The notes under the pieces are model-generated. The model was given only the letters and a program-made list of their open reading frames with translations, was not told where the DNA came from and ran no database searches. From contig JAEUIZ010000051.1 of the NCBI GenBank assembly GCA_016793805.1, positions 1 to 57,151 of the forward strand: a DNA stretch of 57,151 nucleotides, read 5' to 3'. This DNA is from Phycisphaerae bacterium (GTDB lineage Bacteria; Planctomycetota; Phycisphaerae; Phycisphaerales; UBA1924). Every line of letters starts with the position of its first letter. Positions within the stretch are counted from its first letter, which is position 1. The translations under genes were made by a program, and so were the position numbers. Below are positions 17,250-25,674 of the stretch, in pieces.

Positions 17250-18698
17250 TCAGGGACATCCGGCGGCAAAGGCGTTGAGGAAGCAGGTGAAGTCGTTGAC
17301 GTTGAGGGTTGGGGGGATGGTGCTGCCGTCGCAGTTGGCGTAGGACTGGCCTGCGCTGAAACTGTTGAGGAAGCAGACGAAGTCGTTGACGTTGAGGACG
17401 GGCGGGGTGGTGCTGGCGTCGCAGTTGGGGTAGCACGAGGCGGTGGCGATCTCGATGAGGAAGGCGCCGCCGCGGCTGGTGACGCCGTCGGAGACGGTGG
17501 CCTCGAAGATGACGTAGCGACCGTTGTCGCTCATCATGTAGGCGTCCTGCCCGTTGGCGATGGCGGTGATGGTGAGGCCGTTGACCTGGTCGCCCTTGCG
17601 GACGAGGAGGGTGTTGTTGAGGAAGAGCCCGGTGTCGATGGCGGTGTTGGGGTCGTTCCAGTCGCCGTACCAGAGGACGTCGCCGGCGTCGCTGATCTGG
17701 ACGATGCGGTTGGTGCCGAAGGAGGTGAGGGTGAAGCCGCCGGGGATTCCCGGGGCGGGGTCGCCCTCTTGGATGAACTTGGCGCCGTTCTTGATGATGA
17801 TGTTGTCGGTGGCGGTATCGCCGCTCAGAGTCCCGGCAAAGACGGTGTCGCCCGCGTTGTTGATGTCCAGGCCTCCGGTGATGAGGCTGGCCCAGTTGCG
17901 GCCGGCGATGGGGGAGGGCCCGCCGACGAGGGCGAGTTGGGTGGAGTTCTTGTAGATGGCGTCGCTGGCGGCGTCGGCGATGAAGAGGGCGTGGCCGGCG
18001 TTGTTGAAGGCGAACTGGTGGGGCCCGGTGCCGAAGTCGACGATGGGCCCGGTCATGCCCGGGAGGGTGTCGCCCTCCTTGGCGAGGACGGTCTCGGTGT
18101 AGGCGCCGAGGGTGGCGTTGTAGTGGAGGACGACGAGGGCGCGATCAACGGTGGTGGCGATGGCGGGATCATCGACGCTGGCGACGACGAGGACCTGGTC
18201 GAGGTCGTTGATCCTGGACTCGAAGAACCCGATGTAGGGGGTGTTGGGGCTGAAGCCGGAGGCGGTGGAGATGGTGCTCTCCTGGAAGATGAGGCGGTCG
18301 TCGAAGAACATGCCGGAGTCGGTGCTGGTGGTGACGTTGCCGGCGAGGAAGAAGTTCCACCCGGAGTGCCCGGTGTTGCTGAGATTGACGGAGTCGAAGG
18401 AACTGATGGTGGCGCCGACGGGAGCGGTGAGCGCCTGGCCCTGCTGGAGGTAGAGCGCGCCGTTCTTGAGCATCACCTGGTCGATGTTGGTGTTGGGGTT
18501 GTCGGTGTCGCACTCGATGAGGTAGTGGCCGGAGTTGTTGACGGCGAGATTGTCGATGGAGGTGGCGAGCCCGACGCCGCCGGCGTTTTCGCCGACGAGG
18601 AGGAGTTTGGTGACGGTGACCTGGCCCGAGGCGGCGGGGGCGAGCCCCACGGCAAGACCGACGGCAGCGAGGACGGACAACGCACGTCGATTCATCAT
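17250..18698 (-). CDS. exported repeat protein with GC-type dockerin C-terminus
   Basis: A 482-aa exported protein. After a signal peptide (about 1-24) it carries repeated short units of the pattern N-x-x-G-x-x-x-x, such as NNSGHYLIE, NNAGHALFIA, NNAGDTVFAG, SDAGDVLWYG and SDNGRYVIFE, which suggests a beta-propeller or solenoid. The C-terminus has two tandem copies of the GC-type dockerin motif ([19 protein letters not shown] and YANCDGSTIPPTLNVNDF, each followed by CFLN and FAAG/FSAG), ending in GCP. Start codons at 18704, 18698 and 18695 are possible; 18698 sits 7 nt after GGAG and is preferred. Its promoter is described separately. Confidence 0.85.
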   Translation of the reverse strand: MMNRRALSVLAAVGLAVGLAPAASGQVTVTKLLLVGENAGGVGLATSIDNLAVNNSGHYLIECDTDNPNTNIDQVMLKNGALYLQQGQALTAPVGATISSFDSVNLSNTGHSGWNFFLAGNVTTSTDSGMFFDDRLIFQESTISTASGFSPNTPYIGFFESRINDLDQVLVVASVDDPAIATTVDRALVVLHYNATLGAYTETVLAKEGDTLPGMTGPIVDFGTGPHQFAFNNAGHALFIADAASDAIYKNSTQLALVGGPSPIAGRNWASLITGGLDINNAGDTVFAGTLSGDTATDNIIIKNGAKFIQEGDPAPGIPGGFTLTSFGTNRIVQISDAGDVLWYGDWNDPNTAIDTGLFLNNTLLVRKGDQVNGLTITAIANGQDAYMMSDNGRYVIFEATVSDGVTSRGGAFLIEIATASCYPNCDASTTPPVLNVNDFVCFLNSFSAGQSYANCDGSTIPPTLNVNDFTCFLNAFAAGCP

Positions 18699-18727
18699 GG
18701 TCATGCTCCGTTTGTGAAGGGGATTGC

Positions 18728-18755
18728 AGCATACAGGACATTGGCGGAAGGTCAA
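18728..18755 (-). promoter_or_regulatory. sigma70-type promoter of the dockerin gene at 17250-18698
   Basis: On the minus strand TTGACC, a 16-nt spacer and TATGCT. The -10 ends about 29 nt before the preferred start, leaving room for a leader with a GGAG Shine-Dalgarno. Confidence 0.5.
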
Positions 18756-18794
18756 GGGGGCCCGCGGGCCGTCGAAGCGGGACCGTCGCGACCC

Positions 18795-18800
18795 TACGCT
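18795..18800 (+). promoter_or_regulatory. -10-like TACGCT, leaderless promoter of pheT
   Basis: TACGCT ends 7 nt before the pheT ATG; no Shine-Dalgarno and no clear -35. Confidence 0.45.
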
Positions 18801-18807
18801 TGAGCCC

Positions 18808-20859
18808 ATGAAGGCGAGCGTGAAGTGGCTGAATCGACTGGTCCCCGGGGCTCCGCTGTCGGCGGCGGAGGTCGAGGCGGCGCTCACTGACGCCGGGTTC
18901 CCGATCGACGGCCGCGAGGCGCTGGCTGACGGCGACACGCGGCTGGAGGTGGAGATCACGAGCAACCGCGGGGATTGCCTGAGCCACGTGGGCCTGGCGC
19001 GGGAGTTGGGGGCCAAGACGGGGCGAGCGGTGTTGATCCCGCCGGTGCAGGTCGAGGCGACGGGAGGCCCGGCGGGGGCGATTCTGACGCTGGCGAACGA
19101 GGCGGGGTCGGCATGCCCGCGGTTCACGGCGCAGGTGATTCGAGGGATCACGGTGGGTCCGAGTCCGGGGTGGCTGGTCGAGGCGCTGGCCGCGGTGGGG
19201 CAGCGGTCGATCAACAACGTGGTGGACGTGACGAACTACATCACGTTCGAGATGGGCCAGCCGACGCACGTGTTTGATCTGGGGAAACTCGCGGGGCCGG
19301 GGCTGGTGGTGCGTGTGGCGCGGGCGGGCGAGGCGCTGACGACGCTGGATGGGAAGAAGCGGACGCTGGCGGGGGATGAGGTCGTGGTGTCCGACGCGCA
19401 GCGGGCGCAGTCGCTGGCGGGCGTGATGGGGGGCGCGGACTCGGAGGTGTCGGCGTCGACGCGTGACGTGGTGCTGGAGGCGGCGACGTGGGACCCGTCG
19501 GCGGTGCGTCGCGCCGCCCGGCGGCACCAGTTGAGGACGGATGCCTCGCACCGATTCGAGCGGATCGTGACGCCGGCGACGATCCCGGCGGCGGCGGCCC
19601 GGGCGGCGGCGCTGATCGTGCAGGTGGCCGGGGGTCGGTTGTGCTCGGGGGTGCTGGACACCGCGACCGGGCCGTGGCCCGCGGCGCGCGTGATGCTGCG
19701 GCTGTCGCGGGTGCGTGCGATCGTGGGCGTCGAGATCCCTGCGGAGGCGATCGTGCGCATCCTGGGGGCGCTGGAGATCGGGTGCGAGCGTCGCGGGGAA
19801 TCGCTGGAGTGCGTGATCCCCGCGCACCGGCCGGACGTCGCGCGCGAGATCGACCTGATCGAGGAGGTGGCGCGGATCCACGGGCTGGACCGGGTTCCGA
19901 TGAGCGAGACGATGCGGGTGGTGGTGCGTCCGCCGCAGCCGGCGGAGCGTGCCGCGCGCGAACTCGGCGCGACGCTGACGGGTCTGGGTTTTTTCGAGAC
20001 GATCACGTACTCGTTCGAGACGCCGGGGGCGGCGGCGCTGTTCCAGAGGCCGGGCACGACGCTGCTGGCGGTGGACGACGCGCGGCGGGCGGGAGACGGG
20101 ACGCTGCGGCCGAGCGTGCTGGCGAGTTTGCTGGCGTGCCGGGCGCGGAACGCGTCGGAGGCCGGGGTTCGGCTGTACGAGACGGCGTCGGTGTTCGCGG
20201 GGCTGGACGCGGCCCGCTGGCGCGAGGAGCGGGTGCTGTCGCTGCTGGTGGACGTTCCGGGCGCGACCAAGGGGCGCGCGCCGACGATCGACCAGCAGCA
20301 GGAGGCGATTCGGCTGGTGCGGGGCGCGATCGAGGCGGTTGCGGCGGTGCTCACGTCGGCGTGCGTCTCGGTGCGTGCGGAAACGCCGGATTGCCCCGGG
20401 TTTGAGCCCGGGACGTTCGGGCGCGTGATGCTGGGCGAGCAGGAGATAGGTCGGATCGGGTTGGCGTCGCGGGCGGCCCTGGGCGTGGCGGGCGCGGACA
20501 TCCCCGCCGCGCTGGCGGAGGTCGCGCTCGATCGGTTGATCGAGGGCTATCCGCCGAAGCGGCGTGTGGAGGCGCTCGCGGCGTTTCCCGGGATCGAGCG
20601 TGACGTGTCGCTGGTGGTGGACGAAGCGGTGACGTGGGAGCGAGTGCGCGGCGTGTCGACGGGGCTGCCGCTGCTGGAGGGCGCGTGGTTTATCGGAACC
20701 TTCCGCGGGAAACAGGTCGGGGCGGGGAAGAAGTCGGTGACGATCCGGCTGGCGTTCCGCGATCCGGCGCGAACGATCCGGCACGAGGAGGTCGATCCGC
20801 AGGTGGGTGAGTTTGTGCGCGCCGCGGCGGAGAGGCTGGGCGCGGTCCTGCGAGGATGA
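18808..20859 (+). CDS. pheT: phenylalanyl-tRNA synthetase beta subunit, short form
   Basis: PheT pairs with PheS (alpha) to charge tRNA-Phe; it holds the editing site. The 683-aa protein starts MKASVKWLNRLVPG, as usual, but after AGFPIDG it goes straight to LEVEITSNRGDCLSHVGLARE. The roughly 100-residue EMAPII-type tRNA-binding domain normally in between (E. coli residues ~40-150) is absent. The B3/B4 editing domain (NNVVDVTNYITFEMGQPTHVFD), B5 domain (RPDVAREIDLIEEVARIHG), core catalytic-like domain and the C-terminal FDX-ACB anticodon-binding domain (AFPGIERDVSLVVDE) are present. pheS is not next to it. The mRNA is probably leaderless. Confidence 0.95.
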   Translation: MKASVKWLNRLVPGAPLSAAEVEAALTDAGFPIDGREALADGDTRLEVEITSNRGDCLSHVGLARELGAKTGRAVLIPPVQVEATGGPAGAILTLANEAGSACPRFTAQVIRGITVGPSPGWLVEALAAVGQRSINNVVDVTNYITFEMGQPTHVFDLGKLAGPGLVVRVARAGEALTTLDGKKRTLAGDEVVVSDAQRAQSLAGVMGGADSEVSASTRDVVLEAATWDPSAVRRAARRHQLRTDASHRFERIVTPATIPAAAARAAALIVQVAGGRLCSGVLDTATGPWPAARVMLRLSRVRAIVGVEIPAEAIVRILGALEIGCERRGESLECVIPAHRPDVAREIDLIEEVARIHGLDRVPMSETMRVVVRPPQPAERAARELGATLTGLGFFETITYSFETPGAAALFQRPGTTLLAVDDARRAGDGTLRPSVLASLLACRARNASEAGVRLYETASVFAGLDAARWREERVLSLLVDVPGATKGRAPTIDQQQEAIRLVRGAIEAVAAVLTSACVSVRAETPDCPGFEPGTFGRVMLGEQEIGRIGLASRAALGVAGADIPAALAEVALDRLIEGYPPKRRVEALAAFPGIERDVSLVVDEAVTWERVRGVSTGLPLLEGAWFIGTFRGKQVGAGKKSVTIRLAFRDPARTIRHEEVDPQVGEFVRAAAERLGAVLRG

Positions 20860-20889
20860 ACCGGTCGGCGGGGGCCGGCGTAAGCCCCG

Positions 20890-20898
20890 TGGTATGAT
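20890..20898 (+). promoter_or_regulatory. extended -10 promoter (TGGTATGAT) of ilvE
   Basis: TG-n-TATGAT, 41 nt before the ilvE ATG, with an AAGGAG Shine-Dalgarno at 20928-20933. No -35 is evident, as expected for extended -10 promoters. Confidence 0.55.
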
Positions 20899-20939
20899 CG
20901 AACGAGCGTGCCGCGCTGGCACGCGGGAAGGAGATTCGC

Positions 20940-21923
20940 ATGAACGCCGCCGGGATCGCTCGCAAGACCGCCTCCTCACCCATGGCCAGCGCGCAGCAGC
21001 AGACCCCCTCGATCGAGGACCGCCCGCTGATCTATGTGAACGGGCAGATGGTCCCGAAGTCGAAGGCGATGGTGAGCGTGTATGACCACGGGTTGCTGTA
21101 CGGCGACGGGATCTTCGAGGGGATCCGGGTGTATCGCGGTCGGATCTTCAAGTGCAAGCAGCACATCGAGCGGCTGTGGAAGTCGGCCGCGGGCATCCGG
21201 ATGGAGATTCCCGTCTCGAAGGAGGAGATGGTCGAGATCCAGCGGCGCTGCATCGAGGCGAACAACATCACCGAGGGCTACATCCGGCTGGTGGTGACGC
21301 GCGGCTACGGGACGCTGGGGCTCGACCCGAGGAAGTGCCCCGTGCCGGGGATCATCTGCATCGCCGACGAGATCCACCTGTTCCCCAAGGAGATGTACGA
21401 CAAGGGGATGCGGGTGATCGTGGCGAACCGGCCCAAGACGCCGATCGAGTGCCTGGACCCGCGGACCAAGAGCCTGAACTACCTGAACAACATCCTGGCG
21501 AAGTGCGAGGCGATCGACTTCGGGTGCCACGAGGTCATCATGCTCAACACGGACGGGTTCGTGACCGAGGGCTCGGGGGACAACATCTTCGTGATCAAGG
21601 GCGGGAAGTTGTACACGCCTCCGAGCGAGGCGGGGATCCTCGAGGGCGTGACGCGCGACTTCGTGATTCGGACGCTGGCGCCGGACTGCAAGATCAAGGT
21701 GCTCGAGAAGAACATGCGGATCGACGAGGTGCTCGACGCGGACGAGGTGTTCCTGACCGGGTCGGCGGCGGAGATCATCGCGGTTGCGCAGATCGACCAG
21801 CACGACGGGAAGGGCACGATCACCAGGGCCGTGAAGATCAGCGACGGGGAGGGCCCGATCACGAAGCGGCTGCGGCAGCGGTTCCGCGAGATCGTGACGA
21901 GCGACCAGGTGCCGGAGGAGTAG
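20940..21923 (+). CDS. ilvE: branched-chain amino acid aminotransferase
   Basis: A 327-aa class IV PLP aminotransferase that makes Val, Leu and Ile from their keto acids with glutamate. Signatures are YDHGLLYGDGIFEGIRVY near residue 45, the PLP-Lys region DPRTKSLNYLNNILAK, EGSGDNIFVIK and VFLTGSAAEIIAV. The first ~25 residues are an extra, low-complexity tail; a second ATG (residue 15) exists but the strong AAGGAG lies 6 nt before the first. A D-amino-acid or 4-amino-4-deoxychorismate enzyme of the same fold is less likely, given the full GLLYGDGIFEGIR match. It codes with slightly lower GC than its neighbours. Confidence 0.93.
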   Translation: MNAAGIARKTASSPMASAQQQTPSIEDRPLIYVNGQMVPKSKAMVSVYDHGLLYGDGIFEGIRVYRGRIFKCKQHIERLWKSAAGIRMEIPVSKEEMVEIQRRCIEANNITEGYIRLVVTRGYGTLGLDPRKCPVPGIICIADEIHLFPKEMYDKGMRVIVANRPKTPIECLDPRTKSLNYLNNILAKCEAIDFGCHEVIMLNTDGFVTEGSGDNIFVIKGGKLYTPPSEAGILEGVTRDFVIRTLAPDCKIKVLEKNMRIDEVLDADEVFLTGSAAEIIAVAQIDQHDGKGTITRAVKISDGEGPITKRLRQRFREIVTSDQVPEE

Positions 21924-21927
21924 GGCT

Positions 21928-22164
21928 TCAGCCCCGCGACCGGATCGCACCGACCGACGAGAGCGTGGAGACGACGTAGGGCACGAGGGCCGTCAGCGCC
22001 ATGCGCAGGGCCCGTGCGAGGTCCACGTCGCCGGCGAGGATGGCGCTGCCGTGGTTGATGGTGATGAGCACGGCGCCGACGACGACGGCGTAGGTCAGCG
22101 CCCGGCGGACGACCGATCGCCGCGTTGCGACGTCGAACCAGGTTGGGCGGTTGGAGTCGCTCAT
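21928..22164 (-). CDS. nrtS: NrtS-type nitrate/nitrite transporter-like small membrane protein
   Basis: A 78-aa protein with two membrane helices: ALTYAVVVGAVLITINHG and MALTALVPYVVSTLSSVGA. The order basic N-terminus, TINHGSAILAGDVDLARAL loop and LVPYVVST matches the small NrtS family first tied to nitrate transport in cyanobacteria, where it works as a heteromer of two such proteins. Only one is seen here and no nitrate genes are nearby, so the substrate is uncertain. The gene converges on ilvE with 4 nt between stops. A TACCCT hexamer 7 nt before the ATG suggests a leaderless mRNA. Confidence 0.75.
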   Translation of the reverse strand: MSDSNRPTWFDVATRRSVVRRALTYAVVVGAVLITINHGSAILAGDVDLARALRMALTALVPYVVSTLSSVGAIRSRG

Positions 22165-22171
22165 GGGGACG

Positions 22172-22177
22172 AGGGTA
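22172..22177 (-). promoter_or_regulatory. -10-like TACCCT, leaderless promoter of nrtS
   Basis: TACCCT on the minus strand ends 7 nt before the nrtS ATG; no Shine-Dalgarno. Confidence 0.45.
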
Positions 22178-22212
22178 CGCCGCGCAGGCGCTGAGCCTGT
22201 GAGCGCAATGAA

Positions 22213-22242
22213 AGGAGCCCGACCTGGGCAGGCCGGGCTCCT
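22213..22242 (-). terminator. intrinsic terminator-like hairpin of the PEP-CTERM gene
   Basis: A 12-bp stem with one mismatch (AGGAGCCCGACC / GGCCGGGCTCCT) and a 6-nt loop, 25 nt past the stop of the gene at 22268. On the minus strand the stem is followed by TTTCATT. The same hairpin lies just upstream of nrtS, isolating it from read-through. Confidence 0.65.
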
Positions 22243-22267
22243 GAAGATGCGAGCGGAACGGTCGGGG

Positions 22268-23329
22268 TTAGCGTCGGCGTCGGCGAGCGGCGAGGAGGCC
22301 GATGGCGCCGAGGAGCGTGGCGGCCGAGGCCGGGGTGGGGACGATGGCGAACCCGCGGGCGTGGCCGGTGGTGAGGGTGACGAGGCCGGACCCGTCGAGG
22401 TTCATCTGGCGGATGGTGGGGTTGACGAGGTCGTCGCTGACGTCGAGGACGAGTTTGTTGGTGTAGGGGTTGAAGATGATGGACTCGACGCCGTTGAGCC
22501 CGGTCTGGACCTCGGTGATGCTGGAGAAGAGCCCGGCGTTGTCGAGGGTGACCTTGTAGACGGCGTCCTTGATGACGTCGGTGATGAAGAAGTCGCGGGT
22601 GCCGGGGATGGCGGTGATCCCGCGGGAGTTGGCGAGCACGCCGTAGGGCGTGGTGCTGAAGTCCTTGATGAGGGTCATGGTGCCGTTCCCGGTGCCGGGG
22701 TTGATGGAGAGTCGCCACATGGTGCTGGCCTCGCCGTCGGGGGTACCGGGGTTGAACATGCCGCCGTTCTCGGCCATGACGATGTAGTCATTGGCGGAGT
22801 TGGGGTCGGCGACCATGTAGGTCCCGTTGCGGAAGGCCGGGGGCGGCGCGCCGAAGGGGGGCCCGCTGAAGACGAAGTTCATGGAGGAGTTGGTGACGGC
22901 GAGGATGCCCGGGAGTTCGGGCTGGGTCATGGGCTGGATGGGGTTGTTGACGGCGAGGAAGCGGTTGCGGGGCGCGTCGTAGACAAGCCCGTGGGGGTTC
23001 TGGAGCGGGTCGCCGGAGTTGTAGATGCTGGGGGAGGGAGCGGTGAAGAGGTTGGCGACGCGGATGATGCTCGAGGCGCTGGGGTTGCCGACGGGGAAGG
23101 GCCCGTTGGCGACGTACCACTGCCCGTCGCCGCCCTGGGTGATGCCGGCGAGGCGGGTGGTGGGGTCGGCGAAGGTGTGGAGGGTGCTGGGCACGCCGAC
23201 GGTGGGGATGAGCCGGATCGATCGGGCCTGCTCATCGGTGAAGAGGATGTCGCCCGGGGCCTGCGCCATCGCCGCCGCCGAGGCCAACGCCTGTGCCGCC
23301 AGAATGGTCGTGAACGCATGCTTATTCAT
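22268..23329 (-). CDS. exported beta-propeller-like protein with PEP-CTERM-type tail
   Basis: A 353-aa exported protein: signal peptide about residues 1-22 (cleavage after AMA-QA), repeated short beta segments such as GITQGGDGQWYVANGPF, DAPRNRFLAVNNPIQ and NPYTNKLVLDVSDD that suggest a six- or seven-bladed propeller, and a C-terminal sorting tail VPTPASAATLLGAIGLLAARRRRR-like (VPTPA, hydrophobic helix, Arg run). The tail is a PEP-CTERM variant in which VPEP is replaced by VPTP, as common in planctomycetes. Such tails are thought to be cut by an exosortase; none is in the window. An AGGAG Shine-Dalgarno precedes the ATG, and a small GC hairpin lies upstream in the leader. Confidence 0.88.
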   Translation of the reverse strand: MNKHAFTTILAAQALASAAAMAQAPGDILFTDEQARSIRLIPTVGVPSTLHTFADPTTRLAGITQGGDGQWYVANGPFPVGNPSASSIIRVANLFTAPSPSIYNSGDPLQNPHGLVYDAPRNRFLAVNNPIQPMTQPELPGILAVTNSSMNFVFSGPPFGAPPPAFRNGTYMVADPNSANDYIVMAENGGMFNPGTPDGEASTMWRLSINPGTGNGTMTLIKDFSTTPYGVLANSRGITAIPGTRDFFITDVIKDAVYKVTLDNAGLFSSITEVQTGLNGVESIIFNPYTNKLVLDVSDDLVNPTIRQMNLDGSGLVTLTTGHARGFAIVPTPASAATLLGAIGLLAARRRRR

Positions 23330-23607
23330 GTGATACCTCTCCTAGTCCCGGCGCGGGGCCGGTACTCCTTCGACATACACGTCCGGGTACGTCAAACGCT
23401 CAACCACACACATCGCTGAGGGCCCGAAGCTCTGCCGGGCCTCCTCCCAACCCAGTTTACCACCGAATCGAGACTGCTTCGACCGATTCTCGACAATTTC
23501 AATCTCGGAAGGTCCAGGTAGTTAGGGATTCGACAGGACCGGCGAGGTGGATTCAACTGGGGCGTAATCGACCGAGGCGGAACGGGGGTGCGACCGCGGC
23601 CGGGATC

Positions 23608-23613
23608 TACACT
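23608..23613 (+). promoter_or_regulatory. -10-like TACACT, leaderless promoter of aroDE
   Basis: TACACT ends 5 nt before the GTG start; no Shine-Dalgarno. The 278 nt between it and the divergent PEP-CTERM gene hold no gene I can support. Confidence 0.5.
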
Positions 23614-23618
23614 CCGCC

Positions 23619-25283
23619 GTGCCCACGCTCGTGTGCGTCCCGATCATGGTGGAGGCGGTGGAGGGGGCGCTGCGCGACGCGGCCGCGGCCAAGGTCGCGG
23701 GCGCGGACCTCGTCGAGTTCCGGATTGACCACCTGTTTGCGGGCGAGCCGTCGGGCGCGGGTGATTCGCGCGAGACGCGTGATGTTCTGCGACTGGCCGC
23801 GGAGTCGCCGCTGCCGTGCGTCGTGACGTGCCGATCCGCGCGCGAGGGCGGGGAGTACGACGGCCCGGACGACGCGCGCGTGGCGCTGTATGAGCGACTC
23901 GGGACGGCGTTCGGGCGGCTGCCCGACGGCACGCCGGAGCACCCGCCGCGGTACCTCGACGCGGAACTCTCGACGTGGGAGCGGTCGGCCAACATCCGCC
24001 AGAAACTGCGGCTGGCGGTCGAGCACCCCGAGCAGATCCGCGACCTTCGCACGTCGTTGATCCTGTCGGTGCACGACTTGGCGGGACGGCCGACGGACCT
24101 CTCGCGACGGCTGGCGGCGATGCGGGCGGTCGAAGCGGCGCGCGTGCTCAAGGTCGCGTTCCGATGCCGATCCATCCGCGACAACCTCGAGTTGCTCGAC
24201 CTGCTCGCGGAGCGAGATCGGCCGATGATCGCGCTGGGGATGGGCGAGTTCGGGCTGCTGTCGCGGGTGCTGGCGCCCAAGTTCGGGGGGTTCCTGACGT
24301 TCGCGTCGCTGCGTCCGGAGGCGGCCACGGCGCCGGGCCAGCCCACGATCCACGAGTTGTTCGGGCTCTATCGCTTCCGCACGATCACGGCCTCGACGCA
24401 GGTGCTCGGGGTGGTCGGGTATCCGCTGGGGCACTCGCTCTCGCCGATGGTCCACAACGCGGGGCTGGGGGCGATCGGCGCCGACGCGGTGTACGTGCCG
24501 CTCCCGATCGTGGGGGATGACAGCGGTGGTGGGTCGGAGGCGGGATACGCGAGCCTCAAGGCGACGCTCCCGGAACTGGTCGAGCACCGCTCGCTCGGAT
24601 TCCGCGGCGCGAGCGTGACGATCCCGCACAAGGAGAACCTGGTGCGGCTGGCGCGCGAGCAGGGATGGGCGATCGAGCCAGAGGCGGACGCGATCGGTGC
24701 GGGAAACACGATCGTCGTGGACCGGGATGCGTCGGGGCGGCCGGAGCGGGTGACGATCGCCAACACGGATGCGCCGGCGATCGCGGTCGCGCTGGAGCCC
24801 GTGCTCGGGTCGCTCGGAGGCGCGCGCGTGGTGGTGGTCGGGGCCGGGGGCACGGCGAGGGCGGCGGCGTGGGGCCTGGCGTCCCGCGGCGCGTTGGTCA
24901 CGGTGCACGCCCGACGGGCCGAGCGTGCGGCGGCGTTGGCGGAGTCGCTCGCCGGGTCGCTCGATTCCGGCGCGGTCTGCGCCGGCCCGGTGCCCGAGGA
25001 GTACGACGCGCTCGTGAACTGCACGCCCGTCGGGCTGCACGGGGGGCCCGCGCCCGACGCGGTGCCGGTTGCTGTCGGGGCGCTGCGGCCCGGCGCGGTG
25101 GTGATGGACGCGGTGTATCGCCCGATCGAGACGCCGCTCCTGCGCGCGGCGCGAGAGAAGGGCTCAAGAACGATCGACGGGATGACGATGTTTGTGCTCC
25201 AGGCGGAGGACCAGTTCCGGCGATTCACCGGGACGCCTCCGCCGGCCTGCTTGTTTGAGCGGGTGGCACGCGACGCGGGATAA
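23619..25283 (+). CDS. fused type I 3-dehydroquinate dehydratase / shikimate dehydrogenase
   Basis: A 554-aa fusion catalysing two consecutive shikimate-pathway steps. Residues about 1-250 are type I dehydroquinase (AroD): DLVEFRIDHL, LDAELS, SVHDL with the catalytic His, and RVLKVAFRC with the Schiff-base Lys, then MGEFGLLSRVLAPKFGGFLTFAS. Residues about 265-554 are shikimate dehydrogenase (AroE): VVGYPLGHSLSPMVHN, GASVTIPHKEN with the catalytic Lys, ANTDAPAI, the NADP fold VVVVGAGGTARAAAWGL, NCTPVGLHGG and FVLQAEDQF at the end. The same order is found in plant DHQ-SDH. The GTG start is supported by a TACACT 5 nt upstream. Confidence 0.95.
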   Translation: MPTLVCVPIMVEAVEGALRDAAAAKVAGADLVEFRIDHLFAGEPSGAGDSRETRDVLRLAAESPLPCVVTCRSAREGGEYDGPDDARVALYERLGTAFGRLPDGTPEHPPRYLDAELSTWERSANIRQKLRLAVEHPEQIRDLRTSLILSVHDLAGRPTDLSRRLAAMRAVEAARVLKVAFRCRSIRDNLELLDLLAERDRPMIALGMGEFGLLSRVLAPKFGGFLTFASLRPEAATAPGQPTIHELFGLYRFRTITASTQVLGVVGYPLGHSLSPMVHNAGLGAIGADAVYVPLPIVGDDSGGGSEAGYASLKATLPELVEHRSLGFRGASVTIPHKENLVRLAREQGWAIEPEADAIGAGNTIVVDRDASGRPERVTIANTDAPAIAVALEPVLGSLGGARVVVVGAGGTARAAAWGLASRGALVTVHARRAERAAALAESLAGSLDSGAVCAGPVPEEYDALVNCTPVGLHGGPAPDAVPVAVGALRPGAVVMDAVYRPIETPLLRAAREKGSRTIDGMTMFVLQAEDQFRRFTGTPPPACLFERVARDAG

Positions 25284-25294
25284 GACGCCCGCGC

Positions 25295-25657
25295 GTGCGG
25301 GAGTCTGCCGTGGTCCAGAGAATCGCCTCCGCCGGCCTGTATCCCAGCGCGTACCGGTGGTTCGTGCTGCTCGCGGTCCTGGACGCGACGCTCACGGCGC
25401 TGGTGCTGGCGCTGGGCGGGCAGGAGTTGAACGCGGTGGCGCGGGCGGCGCTGCACGTCGGGGGCGTCCCGGCGATGGTGGCGCTGAAGGCCGTGGCCGT
25501 CGCGGTGGTGCTGGGCGTTTGCGAGTATGTCGGGCGGCAGAGGCCTCAGACGGGCCTGCGGCTGGCGCACCTGGCGGTGGCGGCGAACACGGTCCCGGTC
25601 ACGATGGGCGGGATGTTCCTGGCGATCTTTGGGGCGACGGCGGCGTGGGGCCTGTGA
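25295..25657 (+). CDS. small membrane protein, DUF5658-like
   Basis: A 120-aa protein with three or four membrane helices (RWFVLLAVLDATLTALVLAL, a helix around ALKAVAVAVVLGVCEYVG, and LAVAANTVPVTMGGMFLAIF). The order D-A-T-L-T, GGQELNAVARAALHVGG and a conserved Lys at the start of the second helix resembles DUF5658. Function unknown. It follows aroDE by 11 nt on the same strand and so may be its operon partner. A GTG start is used; a second GTG is 5 codons in. Confidence 0.7.
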   Translation: MRESAVVQRIASAGLYPSAYRWFVLLAVLDATLTALVLALGGQELNAVARAALHVGGVPAMVALKAVAVAVVLGVCEYVGRQRPQTGLRLAHLAVAANTVPVTMGGMFLAIFGATAAWGL

Positions 25658-25674
25658 GTGCGGCTCGGGGCCAA

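Noticed and set aside
17253..17440. Regular repeats at the ends of dockerin genes as a CRISPR-like array
   Set aside because: They are two coding copies of the dockerin motif in frame, with no constant spacers.
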